DNA of 28,078 bases from Actinomycetota bacterium (GCA_016870945.1 VGAH01000003.1:1-28078); one strand, 5' to 3'; counted from the first letter of the stretch, positions 15,847 to 23,396 are shown. Numbers and translations: made by a program. Notes: generated by a model not told the origin, from the letters alone.

Positions 15847-16702
15847 CAGGTAGGCCGGCAGCCTCATTGGGCCGGTAGCCGTAGATACCCTCTTTTCGCA
15901 TTTCTTCATCAACTGGCGGGGTGCCCTCTATCGCGCCGTTGTCTTCTTCGATTGACTTACGAAAGCCGATTTTCGAGCCAAGCCAGATCAACGGGTCGTA
16001 CTTACCGCTGACCACACGTTCTTTCATCGGAATGATTCCGTTGTCTGTGATCTTGATGTGCTCGGGGCATACCTCAGTGCAGCACTTGGTGATGTTGCAA
16101 TAGCCAAGACCTAGGTCTTCTTGGGCTAAGTCGCGGCGATCGATTTCATCTAACGGGTGCATGCTGAGTTCGGCAGTTCGAATGAACAGTCGTGGCCCGG
16201 CAAACGCGTACTTATTGTCTTGGTGGTCGCGAATTACATGGCAGGTGTCTTGACATAGAAAACACTCGATGCATTTGCGAAACTCTTGACTACGCGAGAC
16301 GTCTTCTTGTGTCATGCGGTATTCGCCCAAAGCCATACCTTCAGGGCCCTTAAACGACGGCACCTCCATGGCTTTGGCGTAGTTGAATGACACGTCGGTT
16401 ACCAGGTCGCGAATCACCTTGAAGGTTCGAAGAGGGGTTACAGTCACGACTTCTTCTACGGTGAATGAGTTCATGCGGGTCATGCACATGAGCTTGGGCA
16501 TGCCGTTGATTTCGGCGCTGCACGAGCCACATTTACCCGCCTTACAGTTCCAGCGAACGGCCAAGTCAGAAGCTTGCGTTGCTTGGATCCGATGGATCAC
16601 GTCAAGCACGACTTCGCCCTCGCTCACTTCGACTGCGAAATCTTGAAGCTCGCCCGCGAACTCATCACCTCGCCAAACGCGAAACTTAGCGGTGTAAGTC
16701 AT
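15836..16702 (-). CDS. sdhB: Succinate dehydrogenase iron-sulfur subunit (Sdh1 type)
   Basis: A 288-residue electron-transfer subunit of complex II. The plant-type ferredoxin domain carries the [2Fe-2S] ligands C53, C58, C61 and C73 (CKAGKCGSC...C). The C-terminal domain has C144, C147, C150 and C154 (CIECFLCQDTC) and C202, C207/C208 and C212 (CNITKCCTEVCPE) for the [4Fe-4S] and [3Fe-4S] clusters. The sequence closely resembles mycobacterial Rv0247c as I remember it, placing it in the Sdh1 group. About 40 residues after the last cluster extend beyond the E. coli length. The ATG overlaps the sdhA stop by four bases (ATGA). It is the last gene of the minus-strand operon. Confidence 0.96.
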   Translation of the reverse strand: MTYTAKFRVWRGDEFAGELQDFAVEVSEGEVVLDVIHRIQATQASDLAVRWNCKAGKCGSCSAEINGMPKLMCMTRMNSFTVEEVVTVTPLRTFKVIRDLVTDVSFNYAKAMEVPSFKGPEGMALGEYRMTQEDVSRSQEFRKCIECFLCQDTCHVIRDHQDNKYAFAGPRLFIRTAELSMHPLDEIDRRDLAQEDLGLGYCNITKCCTEVCPEHIKITDNGIIPMKERVVSGKYDPLIWLGSKIGFRKSIEEDNGAIEGTPPVDEEMRKEGIYGYRPNEAAGLPASR

Positions 16703-18657
16703 ACCGACGCGCCTAACTTGCTCATCTGGGCCTGACTGAAGTAATTGGACAACTCTTCAGTCTCGAACAACCCCGCAAGCTCTGCACTTAGTAGTGGCAT
16801 ATCTTGTTTTGAGACTTCTATGGCAGAAGAGCCATTTCTAACGACTCGGTTCTGGTCGAAGATGGCGTGAGCCAAGACGTTTACCCCTCGTAGTTCGGGG
16901 TTCATGGTTGGGTAGTCGTTTCGAGTGTGACCCCCGCGGGATTCTTCTCGGGCTAATGCCGAGCGAGCAATTGATTCAGATACCAACAACATGTTGGCCA
17001 AATCGAGTGCCAGGTGCCAGGCCGGGTTGTAGCGACGATCACCAGTGACTTCAATTACCGAAGCCTTCTTTCGAATATCGCGGATCTTCTCGATTGCTTC
17101 TTCCATTTCATCGCCCGAGCGAATGATTCCCACGAGGTCGTTCATGCACTGTTGTAGCTCGGCTTGCACCTGATAGGGGTTCTCACCCGCGCCATATTTA
17201 AAGGGCGCTAACGCGGCATCGATGGCGACTGCGATTTCTTTGTCGCCAATCTTTGGGTAAGCGCCATTGAGAGATTCGACGTAATCAGACGCCCCGACCC
17301 CTGCTCGGCGCCCGAAAACTAGTAAGTCAGACAAAGAGTTACCGCCCAGGCGATTTGAGCCATGCATGCCGCCAGCAACCTCGCCTGCTGCAAACAACCC
17401 CGTTACACCTACGGTCGCTGCGGTGTCGGGCTCGACGGCCACCCCGCCCATCACGTAGTGACACGTTGGGCCTACCTCCATTGGTTCTTTCGTGATGTCA
17501 ACGCCAGCCAGCTCCATGAATTGGTGATACATGGACGGCAACTTCTGCTTTATCGCTTCGGCCGGCAGTCGCGAGGCGATATCTAAGAAGACACCACCAT
17601 GCGGTGAGCCACGACCGGCTTTCACTTCGGCGTTAATGGCACGTGCGACTTCGTCGCGGGGGAGTAATTCAGGTGGGCGGCGATTGTTGTCGGGGTCGGT
17701 GTACCAGCGATCTGCTTCTTCTGGCGTTTCGGCGTATTTAGAACGAAAGATGTCAGGCACATATTCGAACATGAAGCGCTTACCTTCAGAGTTAGTCAAG
17801 ATGCCACCGTCACCGCGCACCGATTCGGTGACCAAGATTCCCTTGACACTTGGTGGCCAAACCATGCCGGTGGGGTGAAACTGGACGAATTCCATGTCCA
17901 CTAAAGCGCCACCGGCGCGCAGCGCTAGCGCGTGACCATCACCAGTGCCCTCCCATGAGTTGCTGGTGACTTTGAATGACTTGCCGATGCCGCCCGTTGC
18001 CAAAACCACGGCGGGTGCGTGAAAGCACAAGAACTTGCCACTCGAGCGCCAGTAGCCGAGCGCGCCAGATACCTTGCCGACACCTGGCACCCCGTCCAAC
18101 AAGATCTCGGTGACGGTGAACTCCATGAAGACTCGCAAATTGATTTCCGGGTGCCCGAACTCTTTGGCGTCTTCTTGTTGCATGGAAACGATCTTTTGTT
18201 GCAAAGTTCTAATTAGTTCGAGCCCGGTGCGATCACCGACGTGCGCTAGTCGCGGGTATTCGTGACCGCCAAAGTTTCGCTGGCTGATCTTGCCTTCTTT
18301 GGTGCGATCGAAAAGAGCGCCCCATGATTCAAGCTCCCAGACTCGGTTAGGTGACTCCTTCGCGTGTAATTCAGCCATTCGCCAGTTGTTTTTGAACTTG
18401 CCCCCACGCATGGTGTCTCTGAAGTGAACTTGCCAGTTGTCTTTTGCGTTGACGTTGCCCATACAAGCAGCGATGCCACCCTCGGCCATCACCGTGTGGG
18501 CTTTGCCGAAAAGCGATTTACAGATGACAGCAACACGCAGGCCACGCTGCCTTGCCTCTATGGCGGCTCGCATCCCTGCACCGCCTGCGCCAATCACGAC
18601 TACGTCGTAGTGGTGGTGCTCGACCTCTTCACCATCTATCACGGTGACTTCGTTCAC
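16699..18657 (-). CDS. sdhA: Succinate dehydrogenase flavoprotein subunit (Sdh1 type)
   Basis: A 652-residue subunit that oxidises succinate to fumarate with covalently bound FAD. The FAD fold is VVVIGAGGAGMRAA. H54 in GKAHTVMAEGG is the predicted flavin-linked histidine. FVQFHPTGMVWPP and HGSNRLGGNSLSDLLVFGRRAG carry substrate and flavin contacts. The frame continues 20 codons upstream to 18717, but that part lies inside the previous gene. The GTG at 18657, one base after that gene's stop, gives the expected short acidic N-terminus before the FAD fold. Electrons pass to SdhB and then to the membrane anchor encoded upstream. The substrate, succinate, is also the product of SucCD. Confidence 0.96.
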   Translation of the reverse strand: MNEVTVIDGEEVEHHHYDVVVIGAGGAGMRAAIEARQRGLRVAVICKSLFGKAHTVMAEGGIAACMGNVNAKDNWQVHFRDTMRGGKFKNNWRMAELHAKESPNRVWELESWGALFDRTKEGKISQRNFGGHEYPRLAHVGDRTGLELIRTLQQKIVSMQQEDAKEFGHPEINLRVFMEFTVTEILLDGVPGVGKVSGALGYWRSSGKFLCFHAPAVVLATGGIGKSFKVTSNSWEGTGDGHALALRAGGALVDMEFVQFHPTGMVWPPSVKGILVTESVRGDGGILTNSEGKRFMFEYVPDIFRSKYAETPEEADRWYTDPDNNRRPPELLPRDEVARAINAEVKAGRGSPHGGVFLDIASRLPAEAIKQKLPSMYHQFMELAGVDITKEPMEVGPTCHYVMGGVAVEPDTAATVGVTGLFAAGEVAGGMHGSNRLGGNSLSDLLVFGRRAGVGASDYVESLNGAYPKIGDKEIAVAIDAALAPFKYGAGENPYQVQAELQQCMNDLVGIIRSGDEMEEAIEKIRDIRKKASVIEVTGDRRYNPAWHLALDLANMLLVSESIARSALAREESRGGHTRNDYPTMNPELRGVNVLAHAIFDQNRVVRNGSSAIEVSKQDMPLLSAELAGLFETEELSNYFSQAQMSKLGASV

Positions 18658-18658
18658 G

Positions 18659-19483
18659 TTAGAAGAAATAGAAATTCGTAATGGCGCCAGTGGCGACGCT
18701 GCGGATGTATAGATCACTCATTGCCACCCAGATCAAAGAGACCCATGCAAACTGAGGGTGACGGGCATTTAGCTTCGAGACGAAAGTCCACATTTTGTAT
18801 TGCATCGGATGTTTAGAGAAACTCTTTAACCTGCCACCAATCACGTTACGACAACTGTGGCAAGAAAGCGAATACAGCCAGAGCAACGCAGCGTTGCCGG
18901 CCAAAACCAAGGTGCCTACGCTCATGTGACCCCATTCACCTTCAGCATCTCGTAGTGCAATAAATGCATCGAAGGTAAGAATCGCGTTGAAGATAAGGCC
19001 GATGTAGAAGAACCAACGGTGCGAGTTCTGCAATATGAGCGGGAACCGTGTTTCACCTGAGTATTGCTTGTGCGGCTCAGCAACCGCGCAAGCGTGGGGC
19101 GCAAACCAAAACGAACGGTAGTAAGCCTTTCGGTAGTAATAACAAGTCAGTCGAAATCCAAGAGGGAAGGCCAAGATGATCAGAGCTGGCGAGAACGGGA
19201 ACCACGCGCCTATCGGTTGTCCAAAATCACTAGACCCCGGCACGCAATTGACAGATAAACATGGCGAGTAGAACGGTGAAAGAAGCGGGGTCGTGTAGTA
19301 GTAAGCATTCTCGAATGCTCGCCAAGTCGCGTAGACGATGAAGGCCAAAAGCACCAAGAAAGTGATGGTTGGCTGCACCCAGTATTTGTCGGTACGAAGA
19401 GTTTTGAACGGTATAGGCGCCCTGCCAGCTGCAAGCATGCCGCCTGCAAGACTCGAGCGAAACTGCGTCAGGCTATTAGCCAC
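18659..19483 (-). CDS. sdhC: Succinate dehydrogenase membrane anchor subunit (Sdh1/Rv0249c-like)
   Basis: A 274-residue protein with about five membrane helices (near 40-58, 98-115, 156-175, 188-206, 245-265). It is the single large anchor of the Sdh1 complex and not a classical SdhC/SdhD pair. Conserved stretches shared with mycobacterial Rv0249c include SPFYSPC...C.PGSS.FG, RLTCYYYRKAYYRS, ETRFPLILQN.HR and SCHSC...GGRLK.FSKHP. Cys/His residues available as cofactor ligands are C75, C80, C114, H130, C132, H155, C208, H209 and C211. From memory, the mycobacterial complex of this type was reported to hold a Rieske-like iron-sulfur cluster in the membrane in place of haem. The GTG at 19483 is seven bases after a -10-like box, and sdhA follows one base later. 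Confidence 0.9.
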   Translation of the reverse strand: MANSLTQFRSSLAGGMLAAGRAPIPFKTLRTDKYWVQPTITFLVLLAFIVYATWRAFENAYYYTTPLLSPFYSPCLSVNCVPGSSDFGQPIGAWFPFSPALIILAFPLGFRLTCYYYRKAYYRSFWFAPHACAVAEPHKQYSGETRFPLILQNSHRWFFYIGLIFNAILTFDAFIALRDAEGEWGHMSVGTLVLAGNAALLWLYSLSCHSCRNVIGGRLKSFSKHPMQYKMWTFVSKLNARHPQFAWVSLIWVAMSDLYIRSVATGAITNFYFF

Positions 19484-19490
19484 GCCTCAG

Positions 19491-19496
19491 AGGGTA
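19491..19496 (-). promoter_or_regulatory. -10-like box, candidate leaderless promoter of the sdh operon
   Basis: On the minus strand TACCCT is followed by seven bases (CTGAGGC) and the GTG at 19483. There is no Shine-Dalgarno sequence. This would drive the anchor, sdhA and sdhB as one message. Confidence 0.4.
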
Positions 19497-19560
19497 ACGA
19501 GGTCAGGTGCGCTTTGCGACGGCGAAAGCGCCACAAGTGAGCCGAGGGGCAGCGCGTAAC

Positions 19561-19577
19561 GTTGTGACTTTGACAAC
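19561..19577. promoter_or_regulatory. Inverted repeat over a TTGACA box upstream of the mutase catalytic gene
   Basis: GTTGT (19561-19565) and ACAAC (19573-19577) form a dyad around GACTTTG. A perfect -35-like TTGACA at 19570-19575 lies within it, pointing toward the mutase gene. No good -10 box lies 16-18 bases downstream; CAGAAT at 19615-19620, five bases before the TTG, could be a -10 without a matching -35. The 142-base gap (19484-19625) also has a seven-base stem (GCGCTTT/AAAGCGC) near 19510-19532. Confidence 0.25.
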
Positions 19578-19625
19578 AACAGAGAGGTCGGTGCTGTCGG
19601 CCTGAAACGCGAATCAGAATCCGAT

Positions 19626-21182
19626 TTGCCGTGGCGAGAGGTTTACACGCAGGCAGATTTGAGTTCAACTCCAGATGTCTCGCTGCCCGGGGAGTTTCCG
19701 TTCACGCGCGGGATCCGCTCAACCATGTACACGACGCACCCGTGGACGATTCGTCAATATGCCGGCTACGGCAGCGCGGCCGAGTCGAACGAGCGCTACC
19801 GAAAGCTGTTGGACGAGGGCTCAACTGGGCTTTCCGTCGCTTTCGATTTGCCAACCCAGATGGGTATGGATTCTGACGCAGAGCTAGCCCACGGCGAAGT
19901 AGGCAAAGTCGGCGTCGCTATCGACTCGATCGATGACATGCGACGGCTATTTGACGGAATAGACCTCGGTGAGGTTTCGACGTCAATGACGATCAACGCC
20001 CCCGCAGCCGTTTTGCTGGTGCTTTATGAGCTAGTTGGCAATGAAAGGGGCACTAACTCAGACCAGCTACGCGGCACGATTCAAAATGACGTTTTGAAGG
20101 AATACATATCGCGGGGCACCTACATATTTCCGCCAAGTGCCTCGATGCGCCTTACCGTCGACACGATCGAGTACGTCACCGGGCGCATGCCAGCCTTTAA
20201 TCCAATTTCGATTTCGGGGTATCACATGTCAGAGGCCGGCGCGACACCCGTTCAAGAAGTCGCGTTTACATTGGCGAATGCCATTGCCTACGTCGAAAGT
20301 GCCATCGCTAGAGGGCTAGACGTCGACACCTTTGCACCGAGGCTTAGCTTCTTTTTCGTAGCCCGTGAGGCATTGCTTGAAGAAGTGGCCAAGTTTCGGG
20401 CAGCTCGCAGATTGTGGGCGCGGATCATGCGAGAGCGATTTGGGGCTAAAGACCCCAGGTCGCAAATGCTGAGATTTCATACCCAGACGGCGGGGGTGCA
20501 ATTGAGCGCTCAACAACCAGAAGTGAACCTGATCAGGGTGACGGTGCAAGCACTAGCTGCCGCTCTTGGCGGAACCCAGTCTCTACACACCAACTCATTT
20601 GATGAGGCCTTGGGGCTGCCTACGACCGAAGCAGCGCGCCTAGCCGTTCGAACCCAACAAGTTCTTCAAAACGAGACAGATTTGATCAAGACCGTTGACC
20701 CCCTTGCTGGCTCTTACGCAATAGAGAAGATGACAGATGACATTGAGTCAGCAGCTGAAGTCTTGATCAAGCGAATAGATGAGCTAGGTGGCGCAATTGC
20801 CGGGGTGCAAGCCGGATTTCAAAAGGGTGAAATTGAGCAGTCGGCATATACATTTTCTCGAGAGGTAGAAGACGGCTCGCGTGTGATTGTTGGCGTCAAC
20901 GCATTCACTGATACCGACAGTGCCCCTGAACCTTTTGAGCCTTTGCGCGTTGACCCGGCAATAGAGGCTGAGCAGGTAGCTCGCTTGGCGCAACTAAAGG
21001 CCGAGCGTGATGACAAAGCTGTGAGTCACGCCCTGAGTGAATTGTCTAAGGCGGCAGCCACCCCTGATACCAATGTGGTGCCTTTCTTGCGTGAGGCTTT
21101 GGCTAACAAAGCAACCGTGGGCGAAGTTTGTGACGTGCTCAAGAACCAGTGGGGCACGTACCAGCCAAGTGAGAAGTTCTAA
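19626..21182 (+). CDS. Methylmalonyl-CoA mutase, separate catalytic (TIM-barrel) subunit
   Basis: A 518-residue catalytic subunit that converts methylmalonyl-CoA to succinyl-CoA using adenosylcobalamin bound by a partner protein. It covers the acyl-CoA-binding TIM barrel and linker but ends at YQPSEKF with no B12 domain; that domain is the protein encoded at 1908. Y45 (WTIRQYAG) and R163 (ISRGTYIFPP) align, with the same 118-residue spacing, to Tyr89 and Arg207 of Propionibacterium mutase. Those residues select methylmalonyl-CoA; isobutyryl-CoA mutases have Phe and Gln. H200 (ISGYHMSEAGA) matches the catalytic His244. The only usual start codon in the open frame (stop at 19557) is TTG at 19626; CTG at 19602 would add eight residues. 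The nucleoside hydrolase frame begins directly after the stop. Confidence 0.9.
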   Translation: MPWREVYTQADLSSTPDVSLPGEFPFTRGIRSTMYTTHPWTIRQYAGYGSAAESNERYRKLLDEGSTGLSVAFDLPTQMGMDSDAELAHGEVGKVGVAIDSIDDMRRLFDGIDLGEVSTSMTINAPAAVLLVLYELVGNERGTNSDQLRGTIQNDVLKEYISRGTYIFPPSASMRLTVDTIEYVTGRMPAFNPISISGYHMSEAGATPVQEVAFTLANAIAYVESAIARGLDVDTFAPRLSFFFVAREALLEEVAKFRAARRLWARIMRERFGAKDPRSQMLRFHTQTAGVQLSAQQPEVNLIRVTVQALAAALGGTQSLHTNSFDEALGLPTTEAARLAVRTQQVLQNETDLIKTVDPLAGSYAIEKMTDDIESAAEVLIKRIDELGGAIAGVQAGFQKGEIEQSAYTFSREVEDGSRVIVGVNAFTDTDSAPEPFEPLRVDPAIEAEQVARLAQLKAERDDKAVSHALSELSKAAATPDTNVVPFLREALANKATVGEVCDVLKNQWGTYQPSEKF

Positions 21183-22127
21183 ATACCGACCTCAATCATT
21201 CTCGACTGCGATCCTGGTCACGATGACGCGATGGCGCTTATCTTGGCCGTCGCCTCGCCTTCGATTGACCTAAAGGCTGTAACCACCGTTGCTGGCAACA
21301 CCACTCTTGAACACACCACCAAGAACGCCCTTCGCGTCTTAGAACTTCTACAAGTTGGCGATGTTCCGGTTGCTCGAGGGGCGCAAGCACCGTTGGCAAG
21401 ACCCTTAGAGACGGCGCAAGTCATGCACGGTGAAGACGGTCTGGCCGGCACTGACCCTTTTGCCCCGCTCGTTGACGGCGCACACAGCACCCTCGTTGAT
21501 TTGTCGGCAACAGAACTCATTCAAAAGGTAACGGCTGATACGAACGGCCAAGTTACTTTGGTCGCAACCGGCCCATTGACGAACGTCGCAACTTATCTGA
21601 ACTCGAATGACCCGAATATTCGAAAACTAGATCGCATCGTGTTGATGGGTGGTGCCATTGGGTTGGGTAACTGGACCCCAGCCGCTGAGTTCAACATTTG
21701 GGTCGACCCTGAAGCAGCGCGAATCGTGTTCGAATCTGGCATACCGTTAACGATGATCGGGCTCGAGGTGACCCATGAAGCGATAGTCACCCCGTCCGAC
21801 ATTGAAGTTTGGCGTGAACTAGGGGCAATCGGTGAATTTGCTGCGGCGATGATGGATCACTTCGTCGGCTTTCACATAAGTGAATTCGGTTGGCCTGGCG
21901 CCCCTTTGCACGACGCGGTCACCATTGCTCACTTGATCGATCCAAGCCTTGTTCGCACTCAAGACATGAACGTGCAAATCGAGGTCGATTCACCGCTATG
22001 CCGAGGTCGCACGGTGGCAGACGAGTTGGGTGTGACTGGTGTTGCTAGTAATGCAGAAGTGGGGCTTGAGATTGACCGTGACCGATTCGTGACTCTAGTC
22101 ACCGAACATCTTTCGTTGCTTGCTTAA
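21183..22127 (+). CDS. Ribonucleoside hydrolase (inosine-uridine preferring type), no canonical start codon
   Basis: A protein of about 314 residues that cleaves the N-glycosidic bond of nucleosides to release base and ribose. The calcium-binding signature DCDPGHDDA lies at the very N-terminus (D8, D10, D14, D15). ATGPLTNVA, LMGGAIG and AEFNIWVDPEAA follow, and the active-site histidine is H243 in PLHDAVTIAHL. The only ATG that could begin the frame (21231) comes after the signature and would remove it. The stretch from the mutase stop at 21180-21182 to the signature contains no ATG, GTG or TTG. The natural start is therefore ATA at 21183, in the position where an ATG is expected (x-P-T-S-I-I-L-D-C-D); ATC at 21195 or ATT at 21198 are other options. 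It is immediately downstream of and in frame with the mutase gene. Substrate range is not decided by sequence. Confidence 0.88.
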   Translation: MPTSIILDCDPGHDDAMALILAVASPSIDLKAVTTVAGNTTLEHTTKNALRVLELLQVGDVPVARGAQAPLARPLETAQVMHGEDGLAGTDPFAPLVDGAHSTLVDLSATELIQKVTADTNGQVTLVATGPLTNVATYLNSNDPNIRKLDRIVLMGGAIGLGNWTPAAEFNIWVDPEAARIVFESGIPLTMIGLEVTHEAIVTPSDIEVWRELGAIGEFAAAMMDHFVGFHISEFGWPGAPLHDAVTIAHLIDPSLVRTQDMNVQIEVDSPLCRGRTVADELGVTGVASNAEVGLEIDRDRFVTLVTEHLSLLA

Positions 22128-22152
22128 TACCTGCACTTTGCGCAGATAACAT
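22124..22152 (+). promoter_or_regulatory. Candidate promoter of the BMP lipoprotein gene
   Basis: TTAATA (22124-22129, overlapping the nucleoside hydrolase stop) and TAACAT (22147-22152) are separated by 17 bases. Each matches four of six consensus bases. Transcription would start near 22159, just before a stable stem, giving a leader of about 45 bases. Confidence 0.4.
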
Positions 22153-22161
22153 CAACCCAAA

Positions 22162-22190
22162 GCAGAGCATTCGCTCTGCGTGAGATCTCA
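22162..22190 (+). promoter_or_regulatory. 5' leader stem-loop and palindrome before the BMP lipoprotein gene
   Basis: A perfect seven-base stem (GCAGAGC/GCTCTGC, loop ATTC) spans 22162-22179 and would lie at the extreme 5' end of the message. It is followed at 22181-22190 by the perfect palindrome TGAGATCTCA, and then by the ribosome-binding site AGGAAA at 22194-22199. A stem at the 5' end can protect a transcript, and the palindrome could be an operator. Neither matches a known purine riboswitch. Confidence 0.4.
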
Positions 22191-22203
22191 GATAGGAAAT
22201 TAA

Positions 22204-23313
22204 TTGAGGCGATTGGTCAAGATCGGCGCTCTCAGCGCGGTCGCGGCTCTCACTCTTGCCGCCTGTGGCGGCGGTGACACCGCAACCGAAGAGACGACCG
22301 AAGTTGCAGTAGACGAAGTAGTCGCGGAGGCCCCGGCATTTAAAGCTTGTCAGGTAACTGACGTCGGTGGCGTCGACGACAAGGGCTTCAACCAGACGGC
22401 ATACAAGGGTGTTCAAGATGCCGCTGCTGAGTTCGGTTTCGAGCCAGCCGTACTCGAGTCTCAGGCAGAGACCGACTATGTGCCGAACATCGACTCGTTC
22501 ATCTCACAAGGGTGCAACATCATCGTGACGGTTGGTTTCTTGTTGGGTGACGCCACTCAGCAAGCCGCTAACGCGAACCCTGACACCTACTTCTCGATCG
22601 TCGACTTTGCCTACGGCGAGAATGAAGATGGCACGCCACAGATCACCAACAACAACGTTCTCGGACAGGTGTTTAACACCGACGAGGCCGCGTTCTTGGC
22701 CGGTTACTTGGCAGCTGGTATGAGCAAGACCGGCAAGGTCGGAACGTTCGGCGGGATCAACATCCCACCGGTGACGATCTTCATGGACGGTTTCTACCAC
22801 GGCGTTCAGCAGTACAACAAGGACAACGGCACCAAGGTTCAGGTACTCGGTTGGAACCCAGCCAAGCCTGACGGTGGTTTGTTCACCAACAACTTCGAGA
22901 GCCTCGACGACGGTCGAACCTTCGCTCAGAACCTGGTGGACGAGGGCGCCGACATCGTGATGCCAGTTGCTGGCCCAGTTGGTTTGGGTTCGGCTGCGTT
23001 GGCTAAAGAGCTCGGTCCAGACCGACTCTTGATCATCGGTGTAGACGCAGACCAGTACAACTCTGACACCGCGAACCAGGCGGTGTACTTGACGTCAGTG
23101 CTAAAGAACATGGACGTCACCACCTACAACGCAATCAAGGCTGCCTTCGACGGCACCTTTGAAGGTGGCGTAACGGTTGGAACTCTCGCCAATGGTGGTG
23201 TCGGTCTCGCGCCGTACCACGACTTGGACTCGAAAGTCCCAGCCAAGTTGAAAGAGCAGATCGAAGCCCTCAAGACGGGCATCGTGGACGGCTCAATCAG
23301 CGTAAAGGGTTAA
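22204..23313 (+). CDS. BMP/PnrA-family substrate-binding lipoprotein (nucleoside ABC transporter)
   Basis: A 369-residue extracytoplasmic binding protein. The N-terminus is a lipoprotein signal: a basic MRRLVK, a hydrophobic stretch, then the lipobox LAAC with Cys at residue 21. A Thr/Glu/Val-rich linker follows. The mature domain has the BMP signatures TDVGGVDDKGFNQ, GFLLGD and IIGVDADQ. Relatives of this family (TmpC/PnrA, BmpA) bind purine nucleosides, and the downstream genes encode the matching transporter. The TTG start has a proper ribosome-binding site (AGGAAA) and a leader with a stem-loop. Codon choice is much more uniform (AAC, TTC, GAC, AAG, CAG) than in the neighbours, suggesting high expression. 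A terminator-like hairpin separates it from the ATPase gene. Confidence 0.92.
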   Translation: MRRLVKIGALSAVAALTLAACGGGDTATEETTEVAVDEVVAEAPAFKACQVTDVGGVDDKGFNQTAYKGVQDAAAEFGFEPAVLESQAETDYVPNIDSFISQGCNIIVTVGFLLGDATQQAANANPDTYFSIVDFAYGENEDGTPQITNNNVLGQVFNTDEAAFLAGYLAAGMSKTGKVGTFGGINIPPVTIFMDGFYHGVQQYNKDNGTKVQVLGWNPAKPDGGLFTNNFESLDDGRTFAQNLVDEGADIVMPVAGPVGLGSAALAKELGPDRLLIIGVDADQYNSDTANQAVYLTSVLKNMDVTTYNAIKAAFDGTFEGGVTVGTLANGGVGLAPYHDLDSKVPAKLKEQIEALKTGIVDGSISVKG

Positions 23314-23336
23314 TTAACTCGCACTAGCGAGTGCAC

Positions 23337-23372
23337 TAGGGGAGGGCTCTGTACCTAGAGAGCCCTCCCTTA
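23337..23372 (+). terminator. Terminator-like hairpin between the lipoprotein and ABC ATPase genes
   Basis: An 11-base perfect stem (GGGAGGGCTCT at 23340-23350, AGAGCCCTCCC at 23359-23369) with an eight-base loop. It is extendable outward by three weaker pairs. The tail is only TTATGTGT, without a run of T, so it may be a partial terminator or RNA-processing barrier that keeps lipoprotein mRNA in excess over the transporter mRNA. A smaller stem (ACTCGC/GCGAGT, 23317-23332) lies just upstream. Confidence 0.6.
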
Positions 23373-23384
23373 TGTGTAACTGTC

Positions 23385-23390
23385 TAAGGT
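23385..23390 (+). promoter_or_regulatory. -10-like box upstream of the ABC ATPase gene
   Basis: TAAGGT lies six bases before a GTG at 23397, the spacing seen at other candidate leaderless starts in this window. No clear -35 exists; that region lies in the hairpin. Confidence 0.35.
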
Positions 23391-23396
23391 AAAACC

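Noticed and set aside
19626..22127. Mutase-nucleoside hydrolase fusion through readthrough of the TAA
   Set aside because: The two frames are in register, but the functions are unrelated and each protein has a normal family end; a separate, non-canonical start is simpler.
22128..22203. Purine riboswitch ahead of the BMP lipoprotein gene
   Set aside because: The leader after the predicted transcript start is only about 45 bases and lacks the three-way junction and conserved loops of purine aptamers.
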